Shown: one piece after another, positions 55,861 through 64,000 of the stretch | Numbering within the stretch: position 1 is the stretch's first letter | Layout of the letters: each line of letters starts with the position of its first letter | Assembly (NCBI GenBank): GCA_001557505.1 | Contig: LSAX01000012.1 | Span: 434,001-498,000, forward strand | Reading direction: 5' to 3' | Length of the DNA: 64,000 nucleotides | DNA from: Reticulascus tulasneorum | Lineage: Eukaryota > Ascomycota > Sordariomycetes > Glomerellales > Reticulascaceae | Notes under the pieces: generated by a model | Databases searched by the model: none | What the model was told of the DNA's origin: nothing | What the model saw: only the letters and a program-made list of their open reading frames with translations | Program-made: the position numbers and the translations under genes

Positions 55861-57289
55861 TCAAACTGCTGCCCCTCCCGTAGTGAGCGGTTCTTGCACT
55901 GCTGAGATCAAGGTCAGGATCGTCTCGGACAGCTCTATGAGCATCTGATCCACCCTCTCCTGTTCACAAACTCTCCGGCTCACGCTTAAGCTAATCCATA
56001 AGCGATGTCCATCGGGCTCCGGAACTCCCATTATATCCACATCATGCATCGGTGCCTCTTCCAGGGTTTCTCTGTTTATAGTGGCATCCCGCTCCTCGGT
56101 CTCAGTTATTTGGCCATCGCGTGGTAAACCCTCCAGTCGAATCTGCTGATCTTGTATTTGACTTTCAGGTTGCATGTTGAAGTTCTGGTATGTGGTGCAA
56201 CAAGCGTAGTTTTTGGTGGAGTTTGGCCAATCAGTGCAGTTTTCTTTGATTTCCTCAAATCCTAAAGCTTCAAAAGGCAAGCTGTCAAGATACTGGTCTT
56301 GCACTTTGTGGAGCAACTCTCTCAGGTTGGTGTCCCGATCCACGCGAACTCGTACAGGCACCTCATTCGTGCATGGACCAACGATATCTTGGCCACTGAT
56401 CGGTAGACACTGCCGTCCAGATACGATTCTACCGAAGAGAACGTCCCCTGACCCAGTCTCTTTCGCGAGCATTAGCGCGCACGCGGTGGTAAATATTGTT
56501 GCCTGTGTGATGCCGGTAGTATTTGCCTGGGAAGGAATGTTGACGACCATCGACACTCCCCAGGCACCATCAAGTGCGACTTGTTGACGCACACTGCAAA
56601 GATTTTCTGTTCCTGTCATCGATGAACCCTCCAGAACAGAGCGCCAGAACTCATAACCGTCTTTGCGGCTGTTGACCATATGTTGAATATACCAGGCAAA
56701 TTTAGGCGGTGCCTGAAGGCGGTTGTTTTGATAGGCAGCGTGGAGAGAGCGCACAATGTGCTCGAGACTTAAGCCATCATACAAGGCATGAGACATTTGA
56801 AGTATTACTCGCACCTTTGAAGCCCGGCTCTTCAGGATACCTATGCGTAAGAACGATTGTCCTAAGCGGAGAGGTTGTTGTAGATTCACGTCCAGTAATG
56901 TACGGGTCGCACTGCTGATATCTTCCTCCGTCTCGATGATATCGATAGGAACATCAAGATGCTTTAGGACAACTTGATAGAACTTACCCGCAGCTGACAA
57001 GAAGACCGTCCTGAAAATATCATAATGCTGGACTAGAGCTGCACAGGCTCTAGCTAGGCTAGCGCAGTCTGAATCAGGCGGGAAGTCTACGGAAAAAAGC
57101 GGCGGAGTACGTGGGTGCCCTGCTACTGGATCGTAGACGAAGTATTTCTGTATCTGCGTAGTGGGATAGACGTCTAGAATCATGTCGTGGGAACAGTCAA
57201 GCTGCGGGAAGATTTCATGCCGGATAAAGTTCTGCGGATCTTCAAAGGGGAGTAGCTGGAATGGAGCGCCGCCAGGCGTTGGCAAGGTT
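55861..57289 (-). other. NRPS2 terminal CT domain
   Basis: Begins at FQLLPFEDP, as in NRPS1, and runs to the stop codon. The active-site motif is SHALYDGLS. It is a clear paralogue of the NRPS1 CT domain along its whole length, so macrocyclising release is expected. Confidence 0.88.
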
Positions 57290-60200
57290 CGACTGGGAGC
57301 GTTGTAGCTCTGCAATTGACTAAGCTGAATTTTGCTGGCAAGGTCGCCAGGGACCGGGTGATCGAAGACGTCTTTGACGGACACGCGAGCATCCAGCCGA
57401 CGACTGATGCGGGCCGCGAGCTTCGTGGCCATGAGGGAGTGTCCGCCGAAGTCGAAGAAGCTGTCGGTGATGCCGACCTCGATACCAAGTATATCGGCAA
57501 ACTCCTCACACAGCACGGCTTCCACCTCGTTGCGTGGGGCCACCCGTTCGGATACCGGCTTACTTCTGGGTGCGATCTCGGCTTTTCGAGCAAGCTGTTT
57601 CCGGTCGACCTTACCATTTGCATTAAGCGGCATCTGGTCTAACACGATGATCCGAGCAGGGATCATGTACGATGGGAGCAGGGCCTGTAGGTGCTCGCGA
57701 ATCTGTGTCTCGACCTGGCGGCCTTGTAGCCTCTGCAGTGGTCGGTTTGTGAGTGGACCTGATGGCCCGGCGTGGCCGTCAGTTGGAAACTGGATGAGGA
57801 CACGGGCACCATCCTGGGTAGGTGAATGATGATGGAAAACGGCATCGAGGGCGCCGTTCTGGTGCCTCTGCCTTGCCCAGCTGATCTCCACACGGAATCC
57901 AGTTTCCTCGCCGACCTGCACGAGATCAGTTGCGGAAAGTGACGTGCAGCGACCGGCTGCATCACGGACGGCCGATAGCCAGGCTTCCCCGTCTAGCAAG
58001 CTCTGTGAATTCTCTCTGCCGCTGCCGTCGTCGTCGTCTAGCGACTTGACAATGTGATGTTCTATAATAGTCTTGCTATAAGGGATGTTGCCGATGGCAA
58101 TGGCCGTTGAGTCTGTGGAGTTCTGCAAACGTTGACGAAGCGCCTGGCGGTCCATTTTGGCCAGTTCAAAGTCGACCCAGGCGTCTGCTTCGATGGAGTG
58201 AACGTGTCGCGCTTGTTCTTCTGGGCCGCGTATGTGCACGACGGCTGCATAGCGGTAGGAGCTGAGCTCGTTCGTAGCCCTCATTCTCTTCGGCAGAATC
58301 TCAACGTGCTCCACATAACCCGCCAGCCGAGCTGTCAGCCCTGTGAAGAAAGACGGATCGACGAGCAGCTCCTCTTCAGTGTCTTCTAATTCCGCCATCT
58401 TCTGTCGCACGCCATCTTTCGTCGCCCTTCCGCCTAGCGCATGTATGGCCCTGGCTGCGAGAAACTGCCTGTTGATCGCGTAGGATCGTACGTCGCCGAA
58501 GAAGATGCGCTTGACGCTTGGCATGCGGGCGAGCGTGTCTATTACCTCAGACAGGTACTCCGGCGTGGGGAAGTATTGTGCCACGGAGTTCACCACCACC
58601 AGGTCTGGTCGAAGCCCCTCTATCTGGGACACGTCTGTTGCTGTGCCGACGTGTATCTCGGCCTTGCCAGCAAGAGCCGGAATGGACTTGATCGCGTCGG
58701 TGACGAACATGGCCGCCGATCGGGAGGGTTCGAGGCCAACGTAGCTCTGCAGGCCCTTGTTTCTCCCTAAATTGAAAAGCACCATGCCCGTGCCGGTGCC
58801 AATTTCGAGCACGTGGCCCGGCGGCTGGCTGTCCAGGAGCGTGTGCATAGTGTCGTCGAGCCACTCTCGCATCTCGCTCTTGTCAATCGCAGTCCCGTCA
58901 TACATGGATGTCCAGCCAATAAAGTCGCTACCAATGGCTGAATCGCTGATTTCTTTAATGTCTGCATATGTGCTTGTCTCGAAGTGGTTCCCCCACCCTT
59001 CCACTTGGCTGCCGGCCTCGGCGTGCTCGAAGGACTCGTTGGCATTGGCTGCGACAAAGCCGACCATTTCAGGCTCCAGATCCTCTTGCATCCTGATAAC
59101 CACGGCGGCGTCGCGCACAGCATCGTGGCGGAGCATGGCATGCTCCACCTCGGCCGGCTCAATGCGGTAGCCCCGGATCTTAATCTGCTGGTCCATGCGG
59201 CCAAAGAACTCGATCTGGCCGTCCTTGGGTCGGTACCGCACACGATCGCCCGTCCTGTATGCCCGGACGGATTCTCCGTTAATTGTCACCTGCACGAATC
59301 GGCCAGAATCCAGGGCCGGATCCGTGTATCCTCGAGCCAGCCCATCTCCTGTGACGACCAGCTCGCCCATCACGCCAACGGGGACGAGTTGCTGCTGAGG
59401 ATCCATTATATGGGCACCGGAGTTACTCACGGCCCGCCCAATAGGAACACCGTTCACATGTGACTCGTCTTCTCCAATGTTGTAGATCGTGCTGAGGATC
59501 GCGTTCTCGGTCGGACCGTATGCATTGTAGACGCCGGTTCCAACAAGAGCTTGCGTCTGAATAGCGTCGCGTCTGTCGAATCGATCGCCGGCAGCAAAGA
59601 CGACATCTAGAGCACCAATTGTGGCAGGGATATTGGCCAGGTACTGCTTGAGTAGTGCCGGTGAAAATATGGCTGCGCTGACTTGTTCTCTAGCGAACAC
59701 GGTCTCTAGAGCTTTGTTGTCTAGCGTAGTAAAATAGTCGATGCAGACTAACGTTCCACCATTTAGGAGCGTTGCTAGTATCTCCCAGATTGATACGTCG
59801 AAGGCGATGTTAGTTAAGTGCGCCATTCGAACTGCAGGTGGTAGCTTTGATGCGATGCTACTCTCCTTCACAAGTCGAAGAATACCACGGTGCTCTATCA
59901 TGACGCCTTTAGGCCTGCCCGTCGATCCAGAGGTGAAGATGACATATGCAAGGCTTGTCGCGGTAGGTCGTGCGACGACGTCTGTGATACCATCTGTGCT
60001 TGTAACTTCATAATTAGCACCATTTGGTGTGTGATGGGTCAAAGTGTCGCCGATCCGGATTAGCTCGACATCTGGAATCTGGATATCTGGCGCTGGTACA
60101 TCGGGGCCGAGCAGGACAAGCTTGTGTCCCTTAACGGCCGACAAGATGGCTTCAATACGAGCAGCTGGAACGTTGACGTCGAGCGGTAGATAGGCGAGGT

Positions 60201-63200
60201 TCGCCTTGAGGATGCCGAAGAAGGTGACGACTGTCTGACACGAGCGGGGCGCCAGCACTCCAACAAGTGTCTCGGCAGCCATGTGCCGCCGGCGCAGCCA
60301 TCCAGCCACCTCGTCCGATTGTCTATCCAGCTGGGCATAGGTAAGCCTCGAAGATGAGTCGGTGACGGCGGTTGCGTCTGGACGAGCGGCGACCTGCTCT
60401 CGGAAGACGTCATCCACGCTAGACTCGCGTGGGTAGTCAGTGCGATCAATGTCGAGCAGCCCCATATCATGAAGCGACGTCAGCCCCTGTGTGAGCGGTA
60501 GGGTCGCTATCGGCGCGTCGGGCTGATCGAGGGCCCAGCGTAGCACCTCCTGAAACACGGTGACCATGTTGCGGACCGTGTCGGGGTCGAAAAGGTCTGT
60601 CGCAAAAAGGACGCTGCCACCGAGGCGGCCTGGCTCCTGGAATAGGTGGAACTCCAGATCAAACCGAGTCGATGCAGCTGACAACACTGGCTCTCCTAAG
60701 GCGCCCTCCAGTTGGATTTTACCAAGGTCTTGTTGAGAGTGTAGAGCAAACATGAGCTGTACCAACGGGTTCCGGGACGTGTCCCTTGACCCGGGGAGTA
60801 GTGCTGACACTATACGTTCGAAAGGGACGTCTTGGTTGGCAAATGCAGCTGTCGTTGTAGATCGAACCTGGCGTACTATTGTTTCGAATGTATCGTCACT
60901 GTCGACAGTGATACGCATGCATTGGGTGTTGACGAAGAAACCAATCAAACTTTCCAGCTCGGGACGATTCCGGTTGGCGATAGGCGTACCAATGGTGGCG
61001 TCCTCAGAACCGGTAAGCCGATAGTGAGTTGCGCGGAAGGCGGCGAGAAGCACGGCGAATGAGGTCGTCTGGTGGACTCGGCAGAATGCTCGGAGGTTCT
61101 CGTATAGTGAACCGTCAATGACGAGCTGGACAACGCCGGCATTGCCAGACAGGACAGTCGGTCGTGGCAGGTCAGTGAGAAGCTCAGCGGGAGAGCTGTC
61201 GGCCAACTGTGTTGTCCAATACTCAAGCTGGCGCTCGTGCTCGGCCACCTGCTCGGCCTGCTTCTGCCACACGGCAAAGTCGCGGTACTGGATAGGAAGC
61301 GGGCTCACCTGCGACAGAGGGTCATGGCCTCGAAGGGCGGAAGCGTAGAACTGATCTAACTCTTGGCGCAGGATATCTAATGACCACCCGTCGTAGATGA
61401 TATGATGTAGAACGATGGAGAGGATGTGGTCGTCAACTCCAAGCCGCAGTATTGACACCCGCCACCCTGGTTCGGTCGCCAGATCAAAGGGAATTGCCTG
61501 CTCATGCTGTAGCGACTGAAGGTAGCCGTTGTCTTGGGCGGTAGGCACATCGACCACTCTCAACCTTTCTGTGAGGCGTGAGTGGACAACTTGGACGCCG
61601 ACGCCGTCCCGCTCTTCGAATGTGGTGCGGAGCGGCTCATGTCGCTGCTCTAGAGCACGCACCGCAGAGGTAAGAGCTTCGATGTGAAGTGGTCCACGCA
61701 TGCGCACCGCGAGCGGCATGAGATACCACGACGCACCGAGGTTGAGCTGATCCAGGAACCACAATCGGCCCTGGGCAAATGACTGCTCAACAGGTCCGGA
61801 GTATGGCGTGGGGAGGATGGGGCTGTGCGGTGTCGAACCGCGCCGGATGACAGCGGCGAGATCGGAGAGAACGGGTTGGTCGAAGACGTCTTTGACAGAC
61901 ACGCGAGCATCCAGCCGACGACTGATGCGGGCCGCGAGCTTCGTGGCCATGAGGGAGTGCCCGCCGAGATCAAAGAAGTTGTCGGTAACGCTGACCTCGA
62001 CACCGAGGACATCGGCAAACTCCTCACACAGCACGGCTTCCACCTCGTTGCGTGGGGCCACCCGTTCGGATACCGGCTTGCTTCTGGGTGCGATCTCGGC
62101 TTTTCGAGCAAGCTGTTTCCGGTCGACCTTACCATTTGCATTAAGCGGCATCTGGTCTAGCACGATGATCCGAGCTGGGACCATGTACGATGGGAGCAGA
62201 GCCTGTAGGTGCTCGCGAATCTGTGACTCGACCTGACGACCTTGTAGTCGCTGCAGTGGTCGGTTTGTGAGTGGGCCTGATGGCCGGGCGTGGCCGTCAG
62301 TTGGAAACTGGAGTAGGACACGGGCGCCTTCTGGTGCGGGTGGATAATGATGGAAGACGGCATCGAGGGCGCCGTTCTGGTGCCTCTGCCGTGCCCAGCT
62401 GATCTCCACACGGAATCCAGTTTCCTCGCCGACCTGCACGAGATCAGTTGCGGAAAGTGACGTGCAGCGACCGGCTGCATCGCGGACGGCCGACAGCCAG
62501 GCTTCCCCGTCTAGCAAGCTCTGTGGATTCTCTCTGCCGCTGCCGTCGTCTTCTAGCGACTTGACAGTGTGATGTTCTATAATAGTCTTGCTATAAGGGA
62601 TGTTGCCGACAGCGACGGCCTGTGCACCTGAAGAATTACGCAAAAGATGAAGCAGTTCCTTGCGGTCCATTTTGGCCAGTTCAAAGTCGACCCAGGCGTC
62701 TGCTTCGATGGAGTGAACGGGTCGCGCTTGTTCTCCTGGACCCCGTATGTGCACGACGGCCGCGTAGCGGTAAGAGCTAAGCTCGTTCGTCGCTATCATT
62801 CTCTTCGGCAGAATCTCGACGTGCTCGACATGACCAGACATCCGACTTGTTAGCCCTGTGAAGAAGGCTGGATCGACGAGCAGCTCTTCCTCACGTTCTT
62901 CCAATTCTGCCATCTTTTGTCGGACACCATCTTTCGTCGCCTTTCTGCCTAGCGTATGTAGGGCCCTGGATGCGAGAAATTGCCTGTTGATTGCGTGGGA
63001 CCGCATGTCGCCGAAGAAGAGGCGTTTGACGCCTGGTATCTTGGCGAGGACGTCAATTACGTCAAACAAGTACTCCGGCGTGGGGAAGTACTGTGCCACG
63101 GAGTTGATCACCACCAAGTCTGGTCGAAGCCCCTCCAGCCGAGCCACGTCCATTGCTGTGCCGACGTGTATTTCGGCCTTGCTGGCAAGAGCCGGGATGG

Positions 63201-64000
63201 ACTTGATCGCGTCGGCGACGAACGTGGCCGCCGACCGTGAGGGCTCAAGGCCTACATAGCTCTGCAGCCCCTTGCTTCTCCCTAAATTGAAGAGCATCAT
63301 GCCCGTGCCGGTGCCGATTTCGAGCACATGGCCTGGTGGCTGGCTGTCCAGGAGCGTGTGCATAGTGTCGTCGAGCCACTCTCGCATCTCGCTCTTGTCA
63401 ATCGCGGTGCCGTCATACATGGATGTCCAGCCCATAAAGTCATTACCAATGGCAGAATCGCCGATGTCTTTAATGTCTGCATATGTGCTTGTCTCGAAGT
63501 GGTTCCCCCACCCTTCCACTTGGCTGCCGGCCTCGGCGTGCTCGAAGGACTCGTTGGCACTGGCTGCGACAAAGCCGACCATTTCCGGCCCCTGACCCTC
63601 TTGCATCCTGATAACCACGGCGGCGTCGCGCACAGCATCGTGGCGGAGCATGGCATGCTCCACCTCGGCCGGCTCAATGCGGTAGCCCCGGATCTTAATC
63701 TGCTGGTCCATGCGGCCAAAGAACTCGATCTGGCCGTCCTTGGGTCGGTACCGCACACGATCGCCCGTCCTGTATGCCCGGACGGATTCTCCGCTGATCG
63801 TCACCTGCACGAATCGGCCATAATCCAGGGCCTGATCCGTGTATCCTCGAGCCAGCCCATCTCCTGTGACGACCAACTCGCCCATCACGCCAAGAGGCAC
63901 GAGTTGCTGCTGTGGATCCATGATATAAGCACCGGAATTGCTCACGGCCTGCCCAATAGGAACTCCGTTCACATATGACTCGTCCTCCTCGATGTTATGG
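55861..64000 (-). CDS. Second N-methylating NRPS, 3' part (NRPS2)
   Basis: The frame is open from base 64000 to the stop at 55861-55863, about 2713 codons without an intron. The 5' part lies beyond the window. Domains in order: A (from just before motif A6), MT, T, C, A, MT, T, CT. The SAM motif EIGTGTG is at about 63320 and 58805, and the C site reads HHIIYDG at about 61400. The T sites are LGGHSL at about 61970 and FGGHSL at about 57450, and the CT site is SHALYDG near 56785. It is strongly similar to NRPS1 throughout, so the two share a recent ancestor. It ends in its own CT domain, so it should release its own product. It points the same way as the thioesterase and PKS genes. Total module number is unknown. 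Confidence 0.96.
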   Translation of the reverse strand, partial: HNIEEDESYVNGVPIGQAVSNSGAYIMDPQQQLVPLGVMGELVVTGDGLARGYTDQALDYGRFVQVTISGESVRAYRTGDRVRYRPKDGQIEFFGRMDQQIKIRGYRIEPAEVEHAMLRHDAVRDAAVVIRMQEGQGPEMVGFVAASANESFEHAEAGSQVEGWGNHFETSTYADIKDIGDSAIGNDFMGWTSMYDGTAIDKSEMREWLDDTMHTLLDSQPPGHVLEIGTGTGMMLFNLGRSKGLQSYVGLEPSRSAATFVADAIKSIPALASKAEIHVGTAMDVARLEGLRPDLVVINSVAQYFPTPEYLFDVIDVLAKIPGVKRLFFGDMRSHAINRQFLASRALHTLGRKATKDGVRQKMAELEEREEELLVDPAFFTGLTSRMSGHVEHVEILPKRMIATNELSSYRYAAVVHIRGPGEQARPVHSIEADAWVDFELAKMDRKELLHLLRNSSGAQAVAVGNIPYSKTIIEHHTVKSLEDDGSGRENPQSLLDGEAWLSAVRDAAGRCTSLSATDLVQVGEETGFRVEISWARQRHQNGALDAVFHHYPPAPEGARVLLQFPTDGHARPSGPLTNRPLQRLQGRQVESQIREHLQALLPSYMVPARIIVLDQMPLNANGKVDRKQLARKAEIAPRSKPVSERVAPRNEVEAVLCEEFADVLGVEVSVTDNFFDLGGHSLMATKLAARISRRLDARVSVKDVFDQPVLSDLAAVIRRGSTPHSPILPTPYSGPVEQSFAQGRLWFLDQLNLGASWYLMPLAVRMRGPLHIEALTSAVRALEQRHEPLRTTFEERDGVGVQVVHSRLTERLRVVDVPTAQDNGYLQSLQHEQAIPFDLATEPGWRVSILRLGVDDHILSIVLHHIIYDGWSLDILRQELDQFYASALRGHDPLSQVSPLPIQYRDFAVWQKQAEQVAEHERQLEYWTTQLADSSPAELLTDLPRPTVLSGNAGVVQLVIDGSLYENLRAFCRVHQTTSFAVLLAAFRATHYRLTGSEDATIGTPIANRNRPELESLIGFFVNTQCMRITVDSDDTFETIVRQVRSTTTAAFANQDVPFERIVSALLPGSRDTSRNPLVQLMFALHSQQDLGKIQLEGALGEPVLSAASTRFDLEFHLFQEPGRLGGSVLFATDLFDPDTVRNMVTVFQEVLRWALDQPDAPIATLPLTQGLTSLHDMGLLDIDRTDYPRESSVDDVFREQVAARPDATAVTDSSSRLTYAQLDRQSDEVAGWLRRRHMAAETLVGVLAPRSCQTVVTFFGILKANLAYLPLDVNVPAARIEAILSAVKGHKLVLLGPDVPAPDIQIPDVELIRIGDTLTHHTPNGANYEVTSTDGITDVVARPTATSLAYVIFTSGSTGRPKGVMIEHRGILRLVKESSIASKLPPAVRMAHLTNIAFDVSIWEILATLLNGGTLVCIDYFTTLDNKALETVFAREQVSAAIFSPALLKQYLANIPATIGALDVVFAAGDRFDRRDAIQTQALVGTGVYNAYGPTENAILSTIYNIGEDESHVNGVPIGRAVSNSGAHIMDPQQQLVPVGVMGELVVTGDGLARGYTDPALDSGRFVQVTINGESVRAYRTGDRVRYRPKDGQIEFFGRMDQQIKIRGYRIEPAEVEHAMLRHDAVRDAAVVIRMQEDLEPEMVGFVAANANESFEHAEAGSQVEGWGNHFETSTYADIKEISDSAIGSDFIGWTSMYDGTAIDKSEMREWLDDTMHTLLDSQPPGHVLEIGTGTGMVLFNLGRNKGLQSYVGLEPSRSAAMFVTDAIKSIPALAGKAEIHVGTATDVSQIEGLRPDLVVVNSVAQYFPTPEYLSEVIDTLARMPSVKRIFFGDVRSYAINRQFLAARAIHALGGRATKDGVRQKMAELEDTEEELLVDPSFFTGLTARLAGYVEHVEILPKRMRATNELSSYRYAAVVHIRGPEEQARHVHSIEADAWVDFELAKMDRQALRQRLQNSTDSTAIAIGNIPYSKTIIEHHIVKSLDDDDGSGRENSQSLLDGEAWLSAVRDAAGRCTSLSATDLVQVGEETGFRVEISWARQRHQNGALDAVFHHHSPTQDGARVLIQFPTDGHAGPSGPLTNRPLQRLQGRQVETQIREHLQALLPSYMIPARIIVLDQMPLNANGKVDRKQLARKAEIAPRSKPVSERVAPRNEVEAVLCEEFADILGIEVGITDSFFDFGGHSLMATKLAARISRRLDARVSVKDVFDHPVPGDLASKIQLSQLQSYNAPSRTLPTPGGAPFQLLPFEDPQNFIRHEIFPQLDCSHDMILDVYPTTQIQKYFVYDPVAGHPRTPPLFSVDFPPDSDCASLARACAALVQHYDIFRTVFLSAAGKFYQVVLKHLDVPIDIIETEEDISSATRTLLDVNLQQPLRLGQSFLRIGILKSRASKVRVILQMSHALYDGLSLEHIVRSLHAAYQNNRLQAPPKFAWYIQHMVNSRKDGYEFWRSVLEGSSMTGTENLCSVRQQVALDGAWGVSMVVNIPSQANTTGITQATIFTTACALMLAKETGSGDVLFGRIVSGRQCLPISGQDIVGPCTNEVPVRVRVDRDTNLRELLHKVQDQYLDSLPFEALGFEEIKENCTDWPNSTKNYACCTTYQNFNMQPESQIQDQQIRLEGLPRDGQITETEERDATINRETLEEAPMHDVDIMGVPEPDGHRLWISLSVSRRVCEQERVDQMLIELSETILTLISAVQEPLTTGGAAV
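57290..61800 (-). other. NRPS2 last unit: C-A-MT-T
   Basis: The C site reads HHIIYDG. The A pocket begins with FDVSIWE at about 59790 and gives DVWIFAAILK, the same code as the last unit of NRPS1. The loop before motif A3 (about 59970-60045) is around nine residues longer than in NRPS1. The T domain reads FFDFGGHSL. Confidence 0.85.
61801..64000 (-). other. NRPS2 unit n-1: (A partial)-MT-T
   Basis: The A-domain substrate pocket lies outside the window, so no code can be read. A7-A8 (YRTGDR, RGYRIEPAEVEHA), the methyltransferase and LGGHSL are complete. Confidence 0.85.

Noticed and set aside
63970..63972. Codon at 63972 as a start of NRPS2
   Set aside because: It is GTG inside the conserved YVNGVPIG stretch of an A domain, and the frame continues to the window edge.
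58984..63978. Long plus-strand open frames over NRPS2 (for example 63328-63978)
   Set aside because: They mirror conserved NRPS2 domains on the opposite strand and occur in both modules at equivalent places.

Overview
The window is fungal DNA, most likely from a filamentous ascomycete of the Hypocreales. The PKS, thioesterase and Sec66-type genes have short GT-AG introns. The NRPS modules are of the cyclosporin/enniatin synthetase type, with N-methyltransferase domains set inside adenylation domains and terminal condensation-like (CT) domains. A fungal Ty1/copia element is also present. Most of the window looks like a secondary-metabolite locus built on two large N-methylating NRPS genes.

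Layout. (1) 1-34992 (+): 3' part of a giant intronless NRPS, open at the left edge. It has eight C-A-(MT)-T units, seven with an N-methyltransferase, then a CT domain that should macrocyclise the product. (2) 35205-43633 (-): a highly reducing PKS (KS-AT-DH-MT-ER-KR-ACP), convergent with the NRPS. I could reconstruct it as 13 in-phase exons encoding 2489 aa. (3) About 44500-44725: a decayed antisense fragment of an NRPS condensation domain. (4) 45123-45937 (+): a three-exon gene for a Sec66/Sec71-like subunit of the ER post-translational translocon. (5) 47060-48258 (-): a three-exon stand-alone thioesterase of 302 aa. (6) 48870-55235: a small inverted-repeat element split by a young, intact copia retrotransposon (49222-55104; the 230-bp LTRs match at every position by eye; 5-bp target duplication CTTAG). 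(7) 55861-64000 (-): 3' part of a second, related NRPS, open at the right edge, with A-MT-T, C-A-MT-T and CT.

How the genes may work together. NRPS1 should make a heavily N-methylated peptide and release it as a macrocycle. NRPS2 makes a second N-methylated peptide, or a second part of the same pathway. The PKS and the free thioesterase could supply an unusual acyl or amino-acid precursor, as a reducing PKS does for the Bmt residue of cyclosporin. The MT order of NRPS1 (M M M - M M M M, then CT) does not match the last eight modules of cyclosporin synthetase, so the product should differ. Some fungal N-methylated cyclic depsipeptides, such as the cotransin/HUN-7293 family and decatransin, inhibit the Sec61 translocon. 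The Sec66-like gene inside the locus is therefore a candidate target-related self-protection gene, although it could equally be an ordinary housekeeping neighbour.

The NRPS1 units are nearly uniform in length (about 4485 bp with MT, about 3240 bp without). They share long, almost identical DNA tracts, and at least one adenylation domain looks like a mosaic of two others, which suggests continuing exchange between modules.
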